From the NCBI RefSeq assembly GCF_014897675.1, contig NZ_JABUXU010000001.1:597701-661700 (forward strand): a stretch of 64,000 nucleotides of DNA. The letters are read 5' to 3'. Shown here piece after piece: positions 31,080 to 43,418 of this stretch. Within the stretch, counting starts at the first letter, position 1, and the number at the start of each line of letters is the position of its first letter. This stretch comes from Advenella sp. FME57. Lineage in GTDB: Bacteria; Pseudomonadota; Gammaproteobacteria; Burkholderiales; Burkholderiaceae_B. A program made the position numbers and the translations under genes. The notes beneath the pieces are model-generated. The model worked only from the letters and a program-made list of their open reading frames with translations. It did no database searches and was not told the DNA's origin.

Positions 31080-33104
31080 TTAAAGTACCAGCACAAATAT
31101 TGAAATGAAGGCAATTACGCCAACGATCATGGCAAATGCATAATGGTAAATATAACCAGACTGCAGATGACGGCTAAGGGCAGCCACCAGCCCGACCAGA
31201 CGCGTACTGCCCGAGACCAGTCCGCCATCGATCACACCCTTGTCGCCGACGTTCCAGAACAACGTGCCCAGACCGCGGGCACCACGCGCAAAGATGTTTT
31301 CGTTGACCCAGTCTACATAGTATTTGTTTTCCAGGATCCGGTTGATGCCCGACAGCGAGCGATACACGCGTGCGGGCAGCGCCGGATTGACCAGATAGCA
31401 GTACCACGCAACTACCAGTCCGGCGATCATCAGCCAGAACGGCACCGTGACGAAAGCATGCAGGCCATATGCGACCCAGCCGTGGAATTCATGCGCCAGT
31501 TCCTGCATGGCCGGATGCACTTCGGAAACCGCAATTACGCCCTTGAAGAAATCGCCGAACAGCAGCGGATCAATCACCCAGGCGCCAATCACAATGGACG
31601 GGATCGCCAGCAATACCAGAGGCAGTGTCACAACCCATGGAGACTCGTGTGGCGTGCCGCCGTGGTGGTGGTCATCATGGCCTTGTGTATCATCTGCGGC
31701 ATGATGTGCATGACCATCTGTATTGAATCGCGGCTTGCCGTGAAACACCAGGAAGTACACGCGGAAAGAGTACAGTGACGTTACGAATACGCCAATCAGC
31801 GTTGCCCAGTAGGCAAATCCGCTACCCCATACCGTTGCTGCACCGGCAGCCTCGATGATATGTTCTTTGGAGTAGAAACCGGCAAAAAATGGCGTACCGA
31901 CCAATGACAAGGTACCGATCAGGAAGGTGATCCAGGTAATCGGCATGTACTTGCGCAAGCCACCCATATTACGGATGTCCTGATCATGGTGCATGCCGAT
32001 AATCACGGAACCGGCGCCAAGGAACAGCAGCGCCTTGAAGAAAGCGTGTGTCATCAGATGGAAAATGGCAATCGGATAAGCCGATGCACCCAGCGCCACC
32101 GTCATATAACCCAGCTGAGACAGGGTCGAATAGGCAACCACACGTTTGATGTCGTTCTGGATGATCCCCAGAATACCCAGGAACAGCGCACCGATACTGC
32201 CGATCACAATCACAAATGAAAGCGCTGTGGGAGATAATTCGAACAGGGGCGAGAAACGCGCGACCATGAAGATACCAGCAGTCACCATCGTTGCCGCGTG
32301 AATCAGGGCAGAGATGGGTGTCGGGCCTTCCATGGAGTCGGGCAGCCAGGCATGCAGCGGCACCTGGGCCGATTTACCCATGGCACCGATAAACAGGCAG
32401 ATACATGCAACGGTGATCAGATGCCAGTCGGTACCCGGAAATGCGGTAGCTGCCAGTTTGTCAGACTGGGCAAAAACATCGGTGTAGTTCAGTGAGCCGG
32501 TATAGGCAAACAGCAGCGCAATGCCCAACACAAAGCCGAAATCGCCCACGCGGTTGATCAGGAACGCCTTCATGTTGGCGAAAATCGCCGTAGGCCGCGT
32601 GTACCAGAAACCAATCAGCAGATAAGAGACCAGACCCACCGCTTCCCAGCCAAAGAACAGCTGCAGCATGTTGTTGGCCATCACCAGCATCAGCATGGAG
32701 AAGGTGAACAGCGAAATATACGAGAAGAAGCGCTGATAGCCCGGATCATCGGACATATAGCCGATGGTATAGATGTGAACCATCAGCGATACGGAAGTGA
32801 CCACGACCATCATGAGCGCAGTCAGCGCATCAACCAGGAAGCCCACCTCTGCGACGCGGGTACCAATCAGGCTCCACGTATAGACCGTATCGTTATAGTA
32901 AGCGCCATTAAAGCCGACCTGATACAACACGTAGGCCGAACCAAAGAACGACACAGCCACCAGGACGATCGTGATCATGTGGGAGGCGCGGCGGCTGACC
33001 GAGCGACCGACAAAGCCGGTCCCGAAAAAACCGGTAAGGATGGCGCCCAGCAAGGGAGCCAGCGCAATGACCAGAAGCAGTGAAGATGATAAGGAGTTGT
33101 TCAT
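31080..33104 (-). CDS. nuoL: NADH-quinone oxidoreductase subunit L
   Basis: 674-residue antiporter-like subunit, the most distal pump of complex I, with the long lateral C-terminal helix. HAWLPDSMEGPTPISALIHAATMV is the signature. A His/Asp-rich cytosolic loop (HAHHAADDTQGHDDHHHGG, about residues 455-475) precedes the last helices, as in related species. Nine bases separate nuoK and nuoL. Confidence 0.97.
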   Translation of the reverse strand: MNNSLSSSLLLVIALAPLLGAILTGFFGTGFVGRSVSRRASHMITIVLVAVSFFGSAYVLYQVGFNGAYYNDTVYTWSLIGTRVAEVGFLVDALTALMMVVVTSVSLMVHIYTIGYMSDDPGYQRFFSYISLFTFSMLMLVMANNMLQLFFGWEAVGLVSYLLIGFWYTRPTAIFANMKAFLINRVGDFGFVLGIALLFAYTGSLNYTDVFAQSDKLAATAFPGTDWHLITVACICLFIGAMGKSAQVPLHAWLPDSMEGPTPISALIHAATMVTAGIFMVARFSPLFELSPTALSFVIVIGSIGALFLGILGIIQNDIKRVVAYSTLSQLGYMTVALGASAYPIAIFHLMTHAFFKALLFLGAGSVIIGMHHDQDIRNMGGLRKYMPITWITFLIGTLSLVGTPFFAGFYSKEHIIEAAGAATVWGSGFAYWATLIGVFVTSLYSFRVYFLVFHGKPRFNTDGHAHHAADDTQGHDDHHHGGTPHESPWVVTLPLVLLAIPSIVIGAWVIDPLLFGDFFKGVIAVSEVHPAMQELAHEFHGWVAYGLHAFVTVPFWLMIAGLVVAWYCYLVNPALPARVYRSLSGINRILENKYYVDWVNENIFARGARGLGTLFWNVGDKGVIDGGLVSGSTRLVGLVAALSRHLQSGYIYHYAFAMIVGVIAFISIFVLVL

Positions 33105-33113
33105 TCCGGATCC

Positions 33114-33440
33114 TTACCCTTTCAAACGACCGATGTCGTCCACATTGATTGAATTGATTTTACGGAACAGCATCACAAGAATCGCCAGACCGATAGCCGC
33201 CTCGGCAGCAGCCACCGTAAGGATGAAAAACACGAATACCTGTCCTGCTGTATCGGGCATGCCATCGGCACCCGGCATCCAGCTGGAGAAAGCAACGAAA
33301 TTGATATTGACGGCCAGCAACATAAGCTCGATCGACATCAATAGACTGATCAGATTGCGACGGTTCAGAAAAATACCAAAGACGCCCATGGCAAACATAA
33401 TTGCGCCAAGGATTAAATAATGAGCGAGTGATATGGTCAT
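33114..33440 (-). CDS. nuoK: NADH-quinone oxidoreductase subunit K
   Basis: 108 residues with three transmembrane helices. The conserved Glu residues of the second and third helices are in [13 protein letters not shown] and [11 protein letters not shown]. It is the MrpC-like subunit of the membrane arm. Its ATG overlaps the nuoJ stop by four bases (ATGA), showing translational coupling. Confidence 0.96.
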   Translation of the reverse strand: MTISLAHYLILGAIMFAMGVFGIFLNRRNLISLLMSIELMLLAVNINFVAFSSWMPGADGMPDTAGQVFVFFILTVAAAEAAIGLAILVMLFRKINSINVDDIGRLKG

Positions 33441-34075
33441 TTGCCTTCCCCTGCTGGTTTCACATCCTGTGCTTCTGTTGTCGGCACTTCACTCTGCGAT
33501 GGAATATTGACCATTTTCAGGCGATCGGACGCCTTTACGCGCAACTGCTGATCGGAAGTCACGTACTTGCGATTACGGCGCTCGCGCAAGGTAAGTGCAA
33601 TCGCGGCGATCATGCCCACCAGCAGCGTCATTGCACCAATCTGGATCGCGTAGGAATACTGGGAATACAAGGCGATACCCAATTGGCGGGTGTTGTCGTA
33701 ATCAGCCGGCATGGAGATGGACGGACCGGAACCCAGATACATATTGCCCAGTACAAAGGCAATTTCCAGGACCATGACGCCACCGACAACAAGTCCCAGC
33801 GGCAGATAGGTTTTGAAGCCGGAACGCAAATTGGCTGGCGTAATGTCGATCATCATGACGACAAACAGGAACAGCACCATCACGGCGCCAACATAAACCA
33901 GAACCAGCAGCAGTGCCAGAAATTCTGCGCCCAGCAGCATCCAAAGCATGGACGCAGTAAAAAACGTCAAAATCAGGTGCAGCACCGCCGTTACCGGGCT
34001 GGTCGCAGTAATGACCCGCGCACCTGCAATGATCAGGATAACGGCCAGAATATAAAAGAGAACAGTTGTAAACAT
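33437..34075 (-). CDS. nuoJ: NADH-quinone oxidoreductase subunit J
   Basis: 212 residues, five transmembrane helices, with the family segment [20 protein letters not shown] around 57-75 that forms the pi-bulge helix TM3. The C-terminal 45 residues are a polar extension after RERRNRKY. It overlaps nuoK by four bases. Confidence 0.96.
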   Translation of the reverse strand: MFTTVLFYILAVILIIAGARVITATSPVTAVLHLILTFFTASMLWMLLGAEFLALLLVLVYVGAVMVLFLFVVMMIDITPANLRSGFKTYLPLGLVVGGVMVLEIAFVLGNMYLGSGPSISMPADYDNTRQLGIALYSQYSYAIQIGAMTLLVGMIAAIALTLRERRNRKYVTSDQQLRVKASDRLKMVNIPSQSEVPTTEAQDVKPAGEGK

Positions 34076-34095
34076 GGTTATCTTCTCATTTGCCT

Positions 34096-34584
34096 TTATC
34101 GATACCGGGCATCAGCTTCGCGGCGCGCAGCGATCTCGGATTCATACTTGTCCCCTACGGCGAGCAGCATATCCTTGGTGAAGTACAGGTCGCCCCGCTT
34201 CTCACCGTGGTACTCGTGGATATGTGTTTCGACGATAGAATCGACCGGGCAGCTTTCTTCGCAAAAGCCGCAGAAAATGCACTTGGTCAGATCAACGTCA
34301 TAGCGCGTGGTGCGACGGGTACCGTCATCACGTTCTTCCGACTCAATGGTGATCGCCAGGGCCGGACACACCGCTTCGCACAACTTACAGGCAATGCAAC
34401 GCTCTTCCCCATTGGGATAGCGGCGCAGCGCATGCAAGCCACGGAAACGTGGCGAAGCCGGCGTCTTCTCGTGAGGGTACTGCAACGTAATCTTGCGTTT
34501 GAAGAAGTACTTGCCCGTCAGACTCATGCCTTTCAGCAATTCAGTCAATAACAGGCTGCCAAAAAAATCCTTAATTGCACTCAT
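34096..34584 (-). CDS. nuoI: NADH-quinone oxidoreductase subunit I
   Basis: 162-residue peripheral-arm subunit carrying clusters N6a and N6b: [12 protein letters not shown] and [14 protein letters not shown], two complete 4Fe-4S motifs. The N-terminal amphipathic helix attaches it to the membrane arm. Length is typical of the betaproteobacterial form. It begins 12 bases after nuoH ends. Confidence 0.97.
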   Translation of the reverse strand: MSAIKDFFGSLLLTELLKGMSLTGKYFFKRKITLQYPHEKTPASPRFRGLHALRRYPNGEERCIACKLCEAVCPALAITIESEERDDGTRRTTRYDVDLTKCIFCGFCEESCPVDSIVETHIHEYHGEKRGDLYFTKDMLLAVGDKYESEIAARREADARYR

Positions 34585-34596
34585 GTCTCTGTCAGC

Positions 34597-35691
34597 CTAT
34601 TTCCAGATATTAAAGGGCGTCTGCATCCAGATCGCAACCACCAGCAGCCAGACCCCTGTGAGCGGAATGAATACCTTCCAGCCCAGACGCATGATTTGGT
34701 CATAACGGTAGCGGGGGAAGGAAGCGCGGAACCAGATAAACAACGACACTACGAAAAACGCTTTCAAGCCCAGCCACAACCAGCCTGGGACCCAGGTAAA
34801 GGGTACGATATCCAGCGGCGCAGACCAGCCGCCCAGAAACATCACCGCAGCGATGGCAGACAGCAGAATCATGTTGGCGTATTCAGCCAGAAAGAACAGC
34901 GCGAAACCCATGCCGGAATATTCCACCATGTGACCGGCCACGATCTCGGACTCGCCTTCGACCACATCGAACGGATGCCGATTGGTTTCCGCTACCGCAG
35001 AAATGACATAAATGACGAACAACGGAAACAGTGGCAGCCAGTTCCACGACATAAAGTTCACGCCATGCGAAGCAAACCAGCCTCGCAACTGCCCTTCGAC
35101 AATGCCATTCATGTTCAACGTGCCGGATACCAGCAAAACCGTTACCAGCACAAAGCCCATGGCCAGTTCATAGGACACCATCTGCGCCGAGGCGCGCATG
35201 GCTCCAAGAAACGCGTACTTGGAATTGGATGCCCAGCCAGCGATGATTACGCCATAGACGCCAACGGATGTGATCGCCATGACATAAAGCAGGCCCGCAT
35301 TGATATTGGCCAGCACCACTTCCGGACCGAAAGGGACCACCGCCCAAGCTGCCAGCGCGGGAATAAGAATAAGTACCGGTGCGATGAAATACAGCACCTT
35401 GTTCGCCTCTGCTGGCACGATGACCTCTTTGGTCAGCAGCTTGAGCACATCGGCAAACGGTTGCAACATACCACCAGGGCCCACGCGATTGGGACCACGA
35501 CGCACGTGCATATAGCCAATCATGCGACGTTCCCACAAGGTCAGGAATGCCACGCAAAGAATGATGGGCAGTGCAATGACCACGATCATGATCAGCGTCC
35601 AGATTACAAGCCACGCCACCGGGCCGACCAGATCTGTTCCCCAGACATTCACTGCCTTGACGCCGTCGGTAAACCAGGACCAGATATCCAT
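34597..35691 (-). CDS. nuoH: NADH-quinone oxidoreductase subunit H
   Basis: 364-residue membrane subunit with eight or so helices forming the quinone-binding site entrance. [20 protein letters not shown] is the family signature, with EVIVPAEAN and [17 protein letters not shown] later. ATG 35689-35691 overlaps the nuoG TGA by one base; the in-frame GTG one codon earlier is less likely. Confidence 0.96.
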   Translation of the reverse strand: MDIWSWFTDGVKAVNVWGTDLVGPVAWLVIWTLIMIVVIALPIILCVAFLTLWERRMIGYMHVRRGPNRVGPGGMLQPFADVLKLLTKEVIVPAEANKVLYFIAPVLILIPALAAWAVVPFGPEVVLANINAGLLYVMAITSVGVYGVIIAGWASNSKYAFLGAMRASAQMVSYELAMGFVLVTVLLVSGTLNMNGIVEGQLRGWFASHGVNFMSWNWLPLFPLFVIYVISAVAETNRHPFDVVEGESEIVAGHMVEYSGMGFALFFLAEYANMILLSAIAAVMFLGGWSAPLDIVPFTWVPGWLWLGLKAFFVVSLFIWFRASFPRYRYDQIMRLGWKVFIPLTGVWLLVVAIWMQTPFNIWK

Positions 35692-38030
35692 CACAGTTTC
35701 TCCACGATTACGTTACCGAAAGCACTGCCAAGTGCGGCAGTTTGTGCAAAGCCCTGGGCAATGCGAACTGTATTGTCTGCCAGGTGGTCATCCTGCTTTA
35801 CCTGGATCCGGATATCGTTTCCGTTACTGCCGCGAACCCGGACGGTGTCGCCGCTTTGTACGCCAAGGCGGGCAAGCATTGTCGCATTCAGGCTGGCTAC
35901 CGGTGCTGCGCTGGCTGGCGCCAGTTGCAACGCCTCGGCACGACGCACAATGGCGTCGGTGCGATAGATCGGCAGATCGGCAACACGCTGCAGGGCGCCG
36001 TCGGCAACCGGTGCTGCTGCCGATTCAGTGGCAGTCGCTGTAACCCGGTTGGATAATTTTGCGGTAAATCCATTGAGCAGCACGCTGTCACGGACAGACT
36101 CTGATGTCTCGTCGTCGAAGTCAGCCAGCTTCAGAATGTTGCCCAGTACCCTCAGTACTTTCCAGGCCGGACGACTATGCCCCAGACCGGCAACGACCCC
36201 CTTGAAGCTTTGCGCACGCCCTTCAGCGTTCACAAAAGTCCCGGAGGTTTCGGTAAATGGCGCAACCGGCAGCATGATGCGTGCCCAATTTTCAGCGGCA
36301 GATTTATATGAGGTCAGTGCAATGGAGAACGCACCGGCCAGCATTTTTTCTGCCTTATCGCCATCATCCATGTCCAGTGCGGGCTCGGCGTGCAGAACCA
36401 GATAAGCCTTAAGCGGGTTCTGCATCATCTTGACCACATTCATTCCGTCTTCGGTAGCCACAGCGCCGGCAAGATAGCCCCCTACCGTGTTGGCGCCCGA
36501 TGTCAGAAAGCCCAGTGTGCCATTGGTCTGCTGGGCGATGGCCTGTGCCTGGACAGCCAGTTGCGAGGCTTGTGGTGAAGCCACAGCCATATTGCCCAGG
36601 AACACGGCGCACTTGCTGCCGCCAGCCAGAATGCCCGCGATGTCGGCAGCGGTCAAATCCTGACGGCCAGACGGTTGTGCAGCCTGCTGCGTACCCGGAT
36701 CTACGGCATGACCCGCACCCGCCACCTGGGCTACAAAATTGAGCAACTGATCCGGCGCGACGGTAATCCGTTTTGCAGTCGGGATCAGCGGATCCTCGCC
36801 TGTCGTGTCGATAATAACGATCTGGGTGCCGTGTTTGGCAGCCTGACGCAAGCGCTGTGCAAACAGCGGATGGTCCTTGCGCAGCACCGAACCGATCACC
36901 AGCACGCGATCGAGTGTGTTCAGTTCGGCAATGGGCATGCCCAGCCAGGGGAAACCTTGCAGTGAATGCTCAAAGCCAGCATCGGTCTGGCGCAGACGAA
37001 AATCGATATGCTGTGAACCCAGGCCACGCGTCAGGCGAGCCAGCAACGCCAGTTCCTCGACCGTGGAGTACTCTGTGGCAAGTGCGCCGATCTGGCCATC
37101 GCCGTGCGTTTGATTGATCCGCTCCAGAACCTGGGCAGCAGCCGTCAGCGCTTCACTCCAGGAAGCCTCGCGCCATACGCCATCATCACCCTTGATCATA
37201 GGCGTTTGCAGACGGTCTTCAACGTTAAGGCCTTCGTAGGACCAGCGATCCTTGTCGCTGATCCAGCATTCATTGATATCTTCGTTTTCGAACGGCACCA
37301 CGCGCATCACGCGATCACCCTTGACCTGCACCACCAGATTGGCGCCCACACTGTCGTGTGCGCTGATCGAGCGGCGACGCGCCAGCTCCCAGGTACGTGC
37401 GGTATAGCGAAACGGCTTGGAGGTAAGCGCACCGACCGGACACAGATCAATCATATTGCCGGACAATTCGGATTCGATTGCATTGCCGACAAAGGTCTGG
37501 ATTTCCGCATGTTCGCCGCGATTGAGCATGCCCAATTCCATGACGCCAGCCACTTCCTGGCCGAACCGGACACACCGGGTACAGTGAATACAACGGGTCA
37601 TCTCTTCGGCGGACACCAGCGGACCAACATCCTTGTGAAAGACCACCCGTTTTTCTTCACGGTAGCGTGATTCGTCACTGCCGTAGCCCACGGCCAGATC
37701 CTGCAGCTGACATTCGCCGCCCTGGTCACAGATTGGGCAATCGAGCGGATGGTTGATCAGCAGAAATTCCATGACGCTTTTCTGCGCAGCAACCGCCTTG
37801 GCCGAGCAGGTGTGTACTATCATGCCCTGCGTAACAGGGGTTGCACATGCCGGCAGCGCCTTGGGCGCTTTTTCGACTTCTACCAGACACATACGACAGT
37901 TGGCCGCAATGGACAGCTTCTTGTGATAACAGAAATGCGGAACGTACAGGCCCAGTTCGCTGGCGGCATGCATAACCATGCTGCCTTCGGGCACTGATAC
38001 GGGTTTTCCGTCTATGGTAAGTTCAACCAT
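35691..38030 (-). CDS. nuoG: NADH-quinone oxidoreductase subunit G
   Basis: 779-residue subunit of the NADH-dehydrogenase arm. The N-terminal 2Fe-2S ligands are Cys34, 45, 48 and 62; then [15 protein letters not shown] and [17 protein letters not shown] carry 4Fe-4S clusters, and the rest is a molybdopterin-oxidoreductase-like domain without the cofactor. The frame opens 11 codons further upstream, but [10 protein letters not shown] (ATG 38028-38030) is the family start and lies 8 bases after the nuoF stop. Confidence 0.96.
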   Translation of the reverse strand: MVELTIDGKPVSVPEGSMVMHAASELGLYVPHFCYHKKLSIAANCRMCLVEVEKAPKALPACATPVTQGMIVHTCSAKAVAAQKSVMEFLLINHPLDCPICDQGGECQLQDLAVGYGSDESRYREEKRVVFHKDVGPLVSAEEMTRCIHCTRCVRFGQEVAGVMELGMLNRGEHAEIQTFVGNAIESELSGNMIDLCPVGALTSKPFRYTARTWELARRRSISAHDSVGANLVVQVKGDRVMRVVPFENEDINECWISDKDRWSYEGLNVEDRLQTPMIKGDDGVWREASWSEALTAAAQVLERINQTHGDGQIGALATEYSTVEELALLARLTRGLGSQHIDFRLRQTDAGFEHSLQGFPWLGMPIAELNTLDRVLVIGSVLRKDHPLFAQRLRQAAKHGTQIVIIDTTGEDPLIPTAKRITVAPDQLLNFVAQVAGAGHAVDPGTQQAAQPSGRQDLTAADIAGILAGGSKCAVFLGNMAVASPQASQLAVQAQAIAQQTNGTLGFLTSGANTVGGYLAGAVATEDGMNVVKMMQNPLKAYLVLHAEPALDMDDGDKAEKMLAGAFSIALTSYKSAAENWARIMLPVAPFTETSGTFVNAEGRAQSFKGVVAGLGHSRPAWKVLRVLGNILKLADFDDETSESVRDSVLLNGFTAKLSNRVTATATESAAAPVADGALQRVADLPIYRTDAIVRRAEALQLAPASAAPVASLNATMLARLGVQSGDTVRVRGSNGNDIRIQVKQDDHLADNTVRIAQGFAQTAALGSAFGNVIVEKL

Positions 38031-38038
38031 GCTTTGAC

Positions 38039-39400
38039 CTACAGATATTGAGGAACCACACATTGCTTATGCTCAATGTGGTATGCGAATTCATCGCGAT
38101 AATGCTTCAAAAACCCGCGGACCGGCATTGCCGCCGCGTCGCCCAGCGCACAGATGGTGCGGCCCATGATATTGCCTGCAATGGTATCGAGCAGGTCCAG
38201 ATCTTCCTGGCGACCCTGCCCGTGTTCAATGCGGTTGACCATGCGATAGAGCCAGCCGGTTCCTTCCCGGCAAGGCGTACACTGCCCGCAGCTTTCTTCA
38301 AAATAAAAATACGACAGGCGCAACAATGACTTGACCATGCAGCGGGTTTCGTCCATGACGATGACCGCGCCGGAACCCAGCATCGAGCCGGCCTTGGCGA
38401 TGGCATCGTAGTCCATGGTGGTGTTCATCATGATGTCGGCTGGCAGTACGGGCGCACTGGAGCCGCCCGGAATGACCGCCTTTAGCTTGCGTCCATCACG
38501 CATGCCACCGGCCAGCTCCAGTAATTTGGAAAAAGGCGTGCCCAGCGGAATCTCGTAGTTACCTGGACGTTCAACGTCGCCGGTAATGGAAAACAGTTTG
38601 GTTCCGCCGTTATTGGGCAGGCCGATGTCCAGGTATTGCTGGCCACTGTTGCGGATGATCCAGGGAACCGCCGCAAAGGTTTCGGTATTGTTGATGGTCG
38701 TAGGCTTGCCGTACAGGCCAAAGCTGGCCGGAAATGGCGGCTTGAAGCGCGGTTGCCCTTTCTTGCCTTCAAGGGACTCGAGCAATGCCGTTTCCTCACC
38801 GCAAATATACGCACCGTAACCATGGTGGGCATGCAGTTGGAAAGAAAATTCGGAACCCAGGATCTTGTCGCCGAGAAAGCCCGCAGCACGTGCTTCTTCG
38901 AGCGCTTGCTCAAAACGTTCGTACACCTCGAAGATTTCACCGTGGATGTAGTTGTAGCCCACCGTGATACCCATGGCATAAGCGGCAATAGCCATGCCCT
39001 CGATGACGATATGCGGATTGGAACGCAGGATATCGCGATCCTTGAACGTTCCCGGTTCGCCTTCGTCGGAATTGCAGACCAGATATTTCTGTCCAGGGAA
39101 ATTGCGGGGCATGAAGCTCCACTTCAGACCCGTCGGAAATCCGGCACCGCCGCGACCACGCAACCCCGAGGCCTTGACTTCGGCAATGACCTCTTCCTGG
39201 GTCATGCCGGTCGTCAGGATCTTGCGCAATGCTTCGTAGCCGCCACGCTTGACATAATCTTCAAGACGCCAGTTCTCGCCATTGAGATCGGCCATAATCT
39301 GCGGCTGAATATGACGCCCGTGCAACGCCATGGAAGCGTTCAGGTCACCGGCAGGATTGGCATTGAGCCCCTGCGAATATTTGCTCAGAATCACACTCAT
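38039..39400 (-). CDS. nuoF: NADH-quinone oxidoreductase subunit F
   Basis: 453-residue NADH- and FMN-binding subunit. [13 protein letters not shown] (NADH/FMN loop), [17 protein letters not shown] and the 4Fe-4S motif [12 protein letters not shown] are all present. The frame reaches 39523 inside nuoE, but ATG 39398-39400 overlaps the nuoE stop in an ATGA arrangement and gives the expected length. Confidence 0.97.
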   Translation of the reverse strand: MSVILSKYSQGLNANPAGDLNASMALHGRHIQPQIMADLNGENWRLEDYVKRGGYEALRKILTTGMTQEEVIAEVKASGLRGRGGAGFPTGLKWSFMPRNFPGQKYLVCNSDEGEPGTFKDRDILRSNPHIVIEGMAIAAYAMGITVGYNYIHGEIFEVYERFEQALEEARAAGFLGDKILGSEFSFQLHAHHGYGAYICGEETALLESLEGKKGQPRFKPPFPASFGLYGKPTTINNTETFAAVPWIIRNSGQQYLDIGLPNNGGTKLFSITGDVERPGNYEIPLGTPFSKLLELAGGMRDGRKLKAVIPGGSSAPVLPADIMMNTTMDYDAIAKAGSMLGSGAVIVMDETRCMVKSLLRLSYFYFEESCGQCTPCREGTGWLYRMVNRIEHGQGRQEDLDLLDTIAGNIMGRTICALGDAAAMPVRGFLKHYRDEFAYHIEHKQCVVPQYL

Positions 39401-39891
39401 GCGGCATCTCCCTGTTGGGCAAGCTCGGCCAGCATGGCATCGATTTTTTCGGTCGACATACGCACACACATATGGTGGTTGTTCACAATAAGAACGGGCG
39501 AATCGCCGCAAGCGCCCATGCACTCGCCTTCCTGCAGGGTGAACAGGCCGTCGCTTGTGGTTTCACCCAGCTCGATACCCAGTTTCTGCTTCAGATAGTC
39601 GGCGGTTTTCTCTCCGTCACGCAAGGCACAGGGCAGATTGGTGCAGACACTGATCTTGAACCGGCCCACGGGCTTGGTGTTGAACATGTTGTAAAAGGTG
39701 GCAACCTCCTGGACCGCGATCGGCTCGACGCCGATATAGCGTGCCACATCGGCAATGATTTCTGCCGATACCCAGCCTTTTTCCACCTGCGCGATGCGCA
39801 GGGCCGACATAATGGCGGACTGACGCTGGTCGGCCGGATATTTGGCCAGCTCTTTGTCTATCCTTGTATACGCCTGTTGAGAAAGCAACAT
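39397..39891 (-). CDS. nuoE: NADH-quinone oxidoreductase subunit E
   Basis: 164-residue thioredoxin-like subunit binding a 2Fe-2S cluster through two Cys pairs, VCTNLPC and ECMGAC. It works with NuoF in electron entry from NADH. It overlaps nuoF by four bases and starts 25 bases after nuoD. Confidence 0.97.
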   Translation of the reverse strand: MLLSQQAYTRIDKELAKYPADQRQSAIMSALRIAQVEKGWVSAEIIADVARYIGVEPIAVQEVATFYNMFNTKPVGRFKISVCTNLPCALRDGEKTADYLKQKLGIELGETTSDGLFTLQEGECMGACGDSPVLIVNNHHMCVRMSTEKIDAMLAELAQQGDAA

Positions 39892-39916
39892 TTTTTAATC
39901 CAGTAATCCGCTGTGA

Positions 39917-41173
39917 TCAGCGGTCAATTTCACCAAACACGATATCCTGAGTGCCGATAATCGTGACAGCATCGGCCAGCATATGGCCGCGGGACATTTC
40001 GTCCAGTGATTGCAGGTGTACAAAGCCCGGTGGACGGATCTTCAGGCGATACGGTTTGTTCGCGCCGTCTGACACCAGGTAAATACCGAACTCTCCTTTC
40101 GGATGTTCGACTGCAGAATACACTTCACCTGCAGGTACCGGAAAACCTTCGGTAAACAGTTTGAAGTGGTGGATCAGCTCTTCCATATTGGACTTCATGC
40201 TGGTCCGCTTCGGCGGGGTAATTTTGTGGTTATCATTGATAACCGGACCGGGATTGTTGCGCAGCCAGTGCACGCATTGCGAAATAATGCGGTTACTTTC
40301 CCGCATCTCGGCAATCCGCACCAGATAACGGTCATAGCAGTCGCCATTGGTTCCTATCGGAATGTCAAATTCCAGGCGATCATACACTTCATAGGGCTGC
40401 ATGCGACGCAGGTCCCAGCTTATGCCAGAGCCGCGCAGCATCGGACCGGTAAAGCCCAAGGCCATGGCGCGATCGGGATCAACCACCCCGATGCCGACCA
40501 GACGCTGTTTCCAGATACGATTATCGGTGAGCAGTGTTTCATACTCATCGACGCATTTGGGAAACCTCTCGGTAAATGCTTCAATGAAATCGAGCAGCGA
40601 GCCGTCACGGTTCTCATTGAACTGCTTGATTTCGCGCTTGCTGCGATATTTTGAATCCATCTTGTGCTGCGGCATGCTATCGGGCAGATCGCGATACACG
40701 CCACCAGGGCGATAGTAGGCAGCATGCATGCGTGCACCCGAGACGGCCTCGTAGCAATCCATGAGATCTTCACGTTCACGGAAGGCATAAAGCATGGCGG
40801 CCATGGCGCCCACGTCGAGCCCGTGCGTACCGACACTCATGAGGTGGTTCAGCAGGCGGGTGATTTCATCGAACATGACGCGGATGTATTGGGCGCGCAA
40901 CGGCACTTCAATACCCAGCAGTTTTTCGATGGCCATGACGTAGGCATGCTCGTTGCACATCATGGAAACGTAATCGAGACGATCCATGTAAGGCAGAGCC
41001 TGCAGATAGGTTTTATGTTCGGCCAGTTTTTCGGTGGCACGATGCAGCAGACCGATATGGGGGTCGGCGCGCTGGATGACCTCGCCGCTCAACTCCAGGA
41101 TAAGACGCAGCACGCCGTGCGCAGCTGGGTGCTGGGGACCGAAGTTAAGCGTGTAGTTCTTGATTTCTGCCAT
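39917..41173 (-). CDS. nuoD: NADH-quinone oxidoreductase subunit D
   Basis: 418-residue 49-kDa-type subunit lining the quinone site. The N-terminal [15 protein letters not shown] and the C-terminal [11 protein letters not shown] and [11 protein letters not shown] are diagnostic. One base separates the nuoC stop from its ATG. Confidence 0.97.
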   Translation of the reverse strand: MAEIKNYTLNFGPQHPAAHGVLRLILELSGEVIQRADPHIGLLHRATEKLAEHKTYLQALPYMDRLDYVSMMCNEHAYVMAIEKLLGIEVPLRAQYIRVMFDEITRLLNHLMSVGTHGLDVGAMAAMLYAFREREDLMDCYEAVSGARMHAAYYRPGGVYRDLPDSMPQHKMDSKYRSKREIKQFNENRDGSLLDFIEAFTERFPKCVDEYETLLTDNRIWKQRLVGIGVVDPDRAMALGFTGPMLRGSGISWDLRRMQPYEVYDRLEFDIPIGTNGDCYDRYLVRIAEMRESNRIISQCVHWLRNNPGPVINDNHKITPPKRTSMKSNMEELIHHFKLFTEGFPVPAGEVYSAVEHPKGEFGIYLVSDGANKPYRLKIRPPGFVHLQSLDEMSRGHMLADAVTIIGTQDIVFGEIDR

Positions 41174-41174
41174 A

Positions 41175-41789
41175 TTAACGTCCTACTCCGTAGCCTTCCT
41201 CGCGGATCACGCGTGGGGTAATTTCGCGCGGCTCGATGGTTACGGGCTGATAAATCACGCGCTGGGAAGCTTCGTCGTAACGCATTTCCACATAACCGGA
41301 CAGTGGAAAATCCTTGCGGAACGGGTGCCCAATAAAGCCATAGTCAGTCAGGATACGACGCAGATCGGGGTGACCTTCAAAGACAATACCGTAAAGGTCG
41401 AATGCTTCACGCTCAAACCAGTTGACCGCGGGCCACACATCGATCAGCGAAGCCACTACCGGAAAATCATCGTTCGGCACCCAGGTGCGGACCCGCAGGC
41501 GCCAGTTATGCGTCAGTGACAGCAGTTGCACGGCAACCGCGAAGCGGGATGGAAACGTGCGCGTAGCATGCGCGCCGGGTTGGCCATAGGTCAGATAATC
41601 CACCCCGCACAAGTCGATACAGGACTCAAAGCGGAAAGCGGCGTCATCACGTAGAAACCGACAGGTCTCTATCCATTTTTCGGCTGGAATTTCCAGGTTA
41701 AGCTCGCCATAGGCGCTGGTCAGGACGAACGACTCTTTGTCGCCGAACTGTGCGCGCAGGGCTTGTTCCAAGGTTTCTAAACGGGTCAT
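41175..41789 (-). CDS. nuoC: NADH-quinone oxidoreductase subunit C
   Basis: 204-residue 30-kDa-type subunit. The family signature is in ERE(A)[23 protein letters not shown] followed by [12 protein letters not shown]. It is separate from nuoD, unlike the fused nuoCD of enterobacteria, and one base upstream of it. Confidence 0.96.
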   Translation of the reverse strand: MTRLETLEQALRAQFGDKESFVLTSAYGELNLEIPAEKWIETCRFLRDDAAFRFESCIDLCGVDYLTYGQPGAHATRTFPSRFAVAVQLLSLTHNWRLRVRTWVPNDDFPVVASLIDVWPAVNWFEREAFDLYGIVFEGHPDLRRILTDYGFIGHPFRKDFPLSGYVEMRYDEASQRVIYQPVTIEPREITPRVIREEGYGVGR

Positions 41790-41831
41790 AACATTGACGC
41801 TTTTACAATAAGAGGTGCGGCCGTCGGCCGG

Positions 41832-42320
41832 TTACGCTTCGCGTACGATGGTATTGGTACGACGAATCTTGTTCTGCAACTGCAGCAGGCCGTATACCAG
41901 GGCCTCTGCAGTGGGCGGACAGCCCGGCACGTAAATATCGACCGGGACGATGCGATCACAGCCGCGCACAACGGAATACGAATAATGGTAATACCCACCA
42001 CCGTTGGCACAGGAGCCCATGGAGACCACCCAGCGAGGTTCCGCCATCTGGTCATAAACCTTGCGCAGCGGCGGCGCCATTTTGTTGCACAGTGTACCGG
42101 CAACAATCATCACGTCGGACTGTCGGGGGCTGGGTCGAAAAATAATACCAAACTGGTCAAGGTCATAGCGGGACGCGCCTGCATGCATCATCTCGACCGC
42201 ACAACAAGCCAGACCGAAGGTGACTGGCCACATGGAGCCGGTTTTCACCCAGTTAAGCACGGCATCGGTCGACGTAACCAGAAAGCCCTGCTTGTTCAAA
42301 ACGTTTTGTTCAGAAGACAT
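41832..42320 (-). CDS. nuoB: NADH-quinone oxidoreductase subunit B
   Basis: 162-residue subunit holding cluster N2. Ligands are the tandem CC in [16 protein letters not shown] and [10 protein letters not shown]. The frame opens four codons earlier at a GTG, but ATG 42318-42320 has GGAGT about ten bases upstream and is the better start. N2 donates electrons to quinone. Confidence 0.96.
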   Translation of the reverse strand: MSSEQNVLNKQGFLVTSTDAVLNWVKTGSMWPVTFGLACCAVEMMHAGASRYDLDQFGIIFRPSPRQSDVMIVAGTLCNKMAPPLRKVYDQMAEPRWVVSMGSCANGGGYYHYSYSVVRGCDRIVPVDIYVPGCPPTAEALVYGLLQLQNKIRRTNTIVREA

Positions 42321-42344
42321 AGTGACATACACTCCAGGGACAGG

Positions 42345-42704
42345 TTAATCCCAGTCCAGTGCACCCTTTTTCCATTCATAAATAAACCCGACAGTAAGCA
42401 CTGTCAGGAACACGATGACCGTCCAGAATCCGACCAGACCGACCTGCCCGTTGGCAATGGCCCAGGGGAACAGGAAAGCGATTTCCAGGTCAAACAGAAT
42501 AAACAGGATAGCCACCAGATAATAGCGGACATCAAAACGCATACGCGCGTCTTCGAAAGCTTCGAAACCACACTCGTAAGGGGAATCTTTTTCGGCACCG
42601 GGCTGACGCGGTCCTAGGAACGATCCCATTGCCAGTAATGCGACACCAATGATGCCTGCAACCAGAATAAAAAGGAGGACCGGGAAGTATTCAGCGATAG
42701 ACAT
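42345..42704 (-). CDS. nuoA: NADH-quinone oxidoreductase subunit A, first gene of the nuo operon
   Basis: 119 residues with three transmembrane helices; [21 protein letters not shown] and the acidic [12 protein letters not shown] are characteristic. ATG 42702-42704 with AAAGG upstream is preferred to an in-frame start five codons earlier. An AT-rich stretch directly upstream (about 42720-42780) is the probable promoter of the 15-gene operon, though boxes cannot be fixed by eye. Confidence 0.95.
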   Translation of the reverse strand: MSIAEYFPVLLFILVAGIIGVALLAMGSFLGPRQPGAEKDSPYECGFEAFEDARMRFDVRYYLVAILFILFDLEIAFLFPWAIANGQVGLVGFWTVIVFLTVLTVGFIYEWKKGALDWD

Positions 42705-43351
42705 AATACGCCGCCACAAAGGTTGAATATGAAAATTTATAAACTTTTAGATTGTATCATTTCACAAACATCCGCGTGCAGATTCATCTGGTAATAAACA
42801 GATAATTGGGCACTTTGGGGCACCTTGATACAACATTTTTCAGGGCAACTGAATCACAGCTTAACAGATTGATCTTTCAACCAAAATTGCTGGCACCAAG
42901 ATCAAAAAAACCCCAGATACAATGATGCCAGACCGACCTCGGACATCAGATCACTCTCACGCCTCTCACCCCTGCGCCCGCCCGCTTGCTACTCGCGCGG
43001 CAAATCATGCAAAACCACTGAGTCGAGCCGCAACCCTCCCAAAACATAACGTTCCCTCGGCGCCCCCCCCCTCAGTGTAACCCCCACCTTCGATCTCTCC
43101 ACAATCAGGCGCAACGCAAGCCACGCATGCGCCTCGCCTTGCCAATCACGACAGCTAATCAAATGCCGGCGGGACCCCAGTGCCAATATGGCTAGAAGAC
43201 AGGGAACACAAGAACGGATAGCAAAAAACCAGAAAAGACTCGCCATGACAATGCTTGCGCACAGCGCAATAGCACAGACAGACGGGAGCGTAAACCGGGC
43301 CGCGCAATAGACAACAACAGTCCACCCGCTGACCACGCTTACAGCCGGCCC
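42705..43351. other. Leader and gap between nuoA and the porin terminator
   Basis: About 645 bases. The left 80 bases are AT-rich and probably hold the nuo promoter. The rest contains a minus-strand open frame from 43363 to 42989, hydrophobic at its N-terminus then Arg-rich, ending GGLRLDSVVLHDLPRE. Its only far start lies inside the porin terminator and I recognise no family, so I do not call it a gene, but a small membrane protein starting near the GTG at about 43340 is not excluded. Confidence 0.5.
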
Positions 43352-43382
43352 AAAAAAAACCACCCCGAAGGGTGGTTTTTTT
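43352..43382 (-). terminator. Bidirectional intrinsic terminator after the porin gene
   Basis: A perfect 8-bp stem (aaccaccc 43358-43365, gggtggtt 43370-43377) with a cgaa tetraloop, flanked by A-run and T-run, so it can work in both directions. It lies about 40 bases past the porin stop. Confidence 0.9.
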
Positions 43383-43418
43383 ATGCTCTATGAAAACATC
43401 GCTAAGCGATGCATTTCA

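Noticed and set aside
34696..35967. A 423-codon plus-strand frame opposite nuoH/nuoG, and similar long frames opposite nuoI-K and nuoF
   Set aside because: Antisense shadows of complex I genes, with His/Gln/Arg-rich composition and no family motif.
42989..43363. Possible small membrane protein on the minus strand
   Set aside because: Its upstream start lies within the porin terminator and no family is recognised; kept only as a remark in the gap entry.
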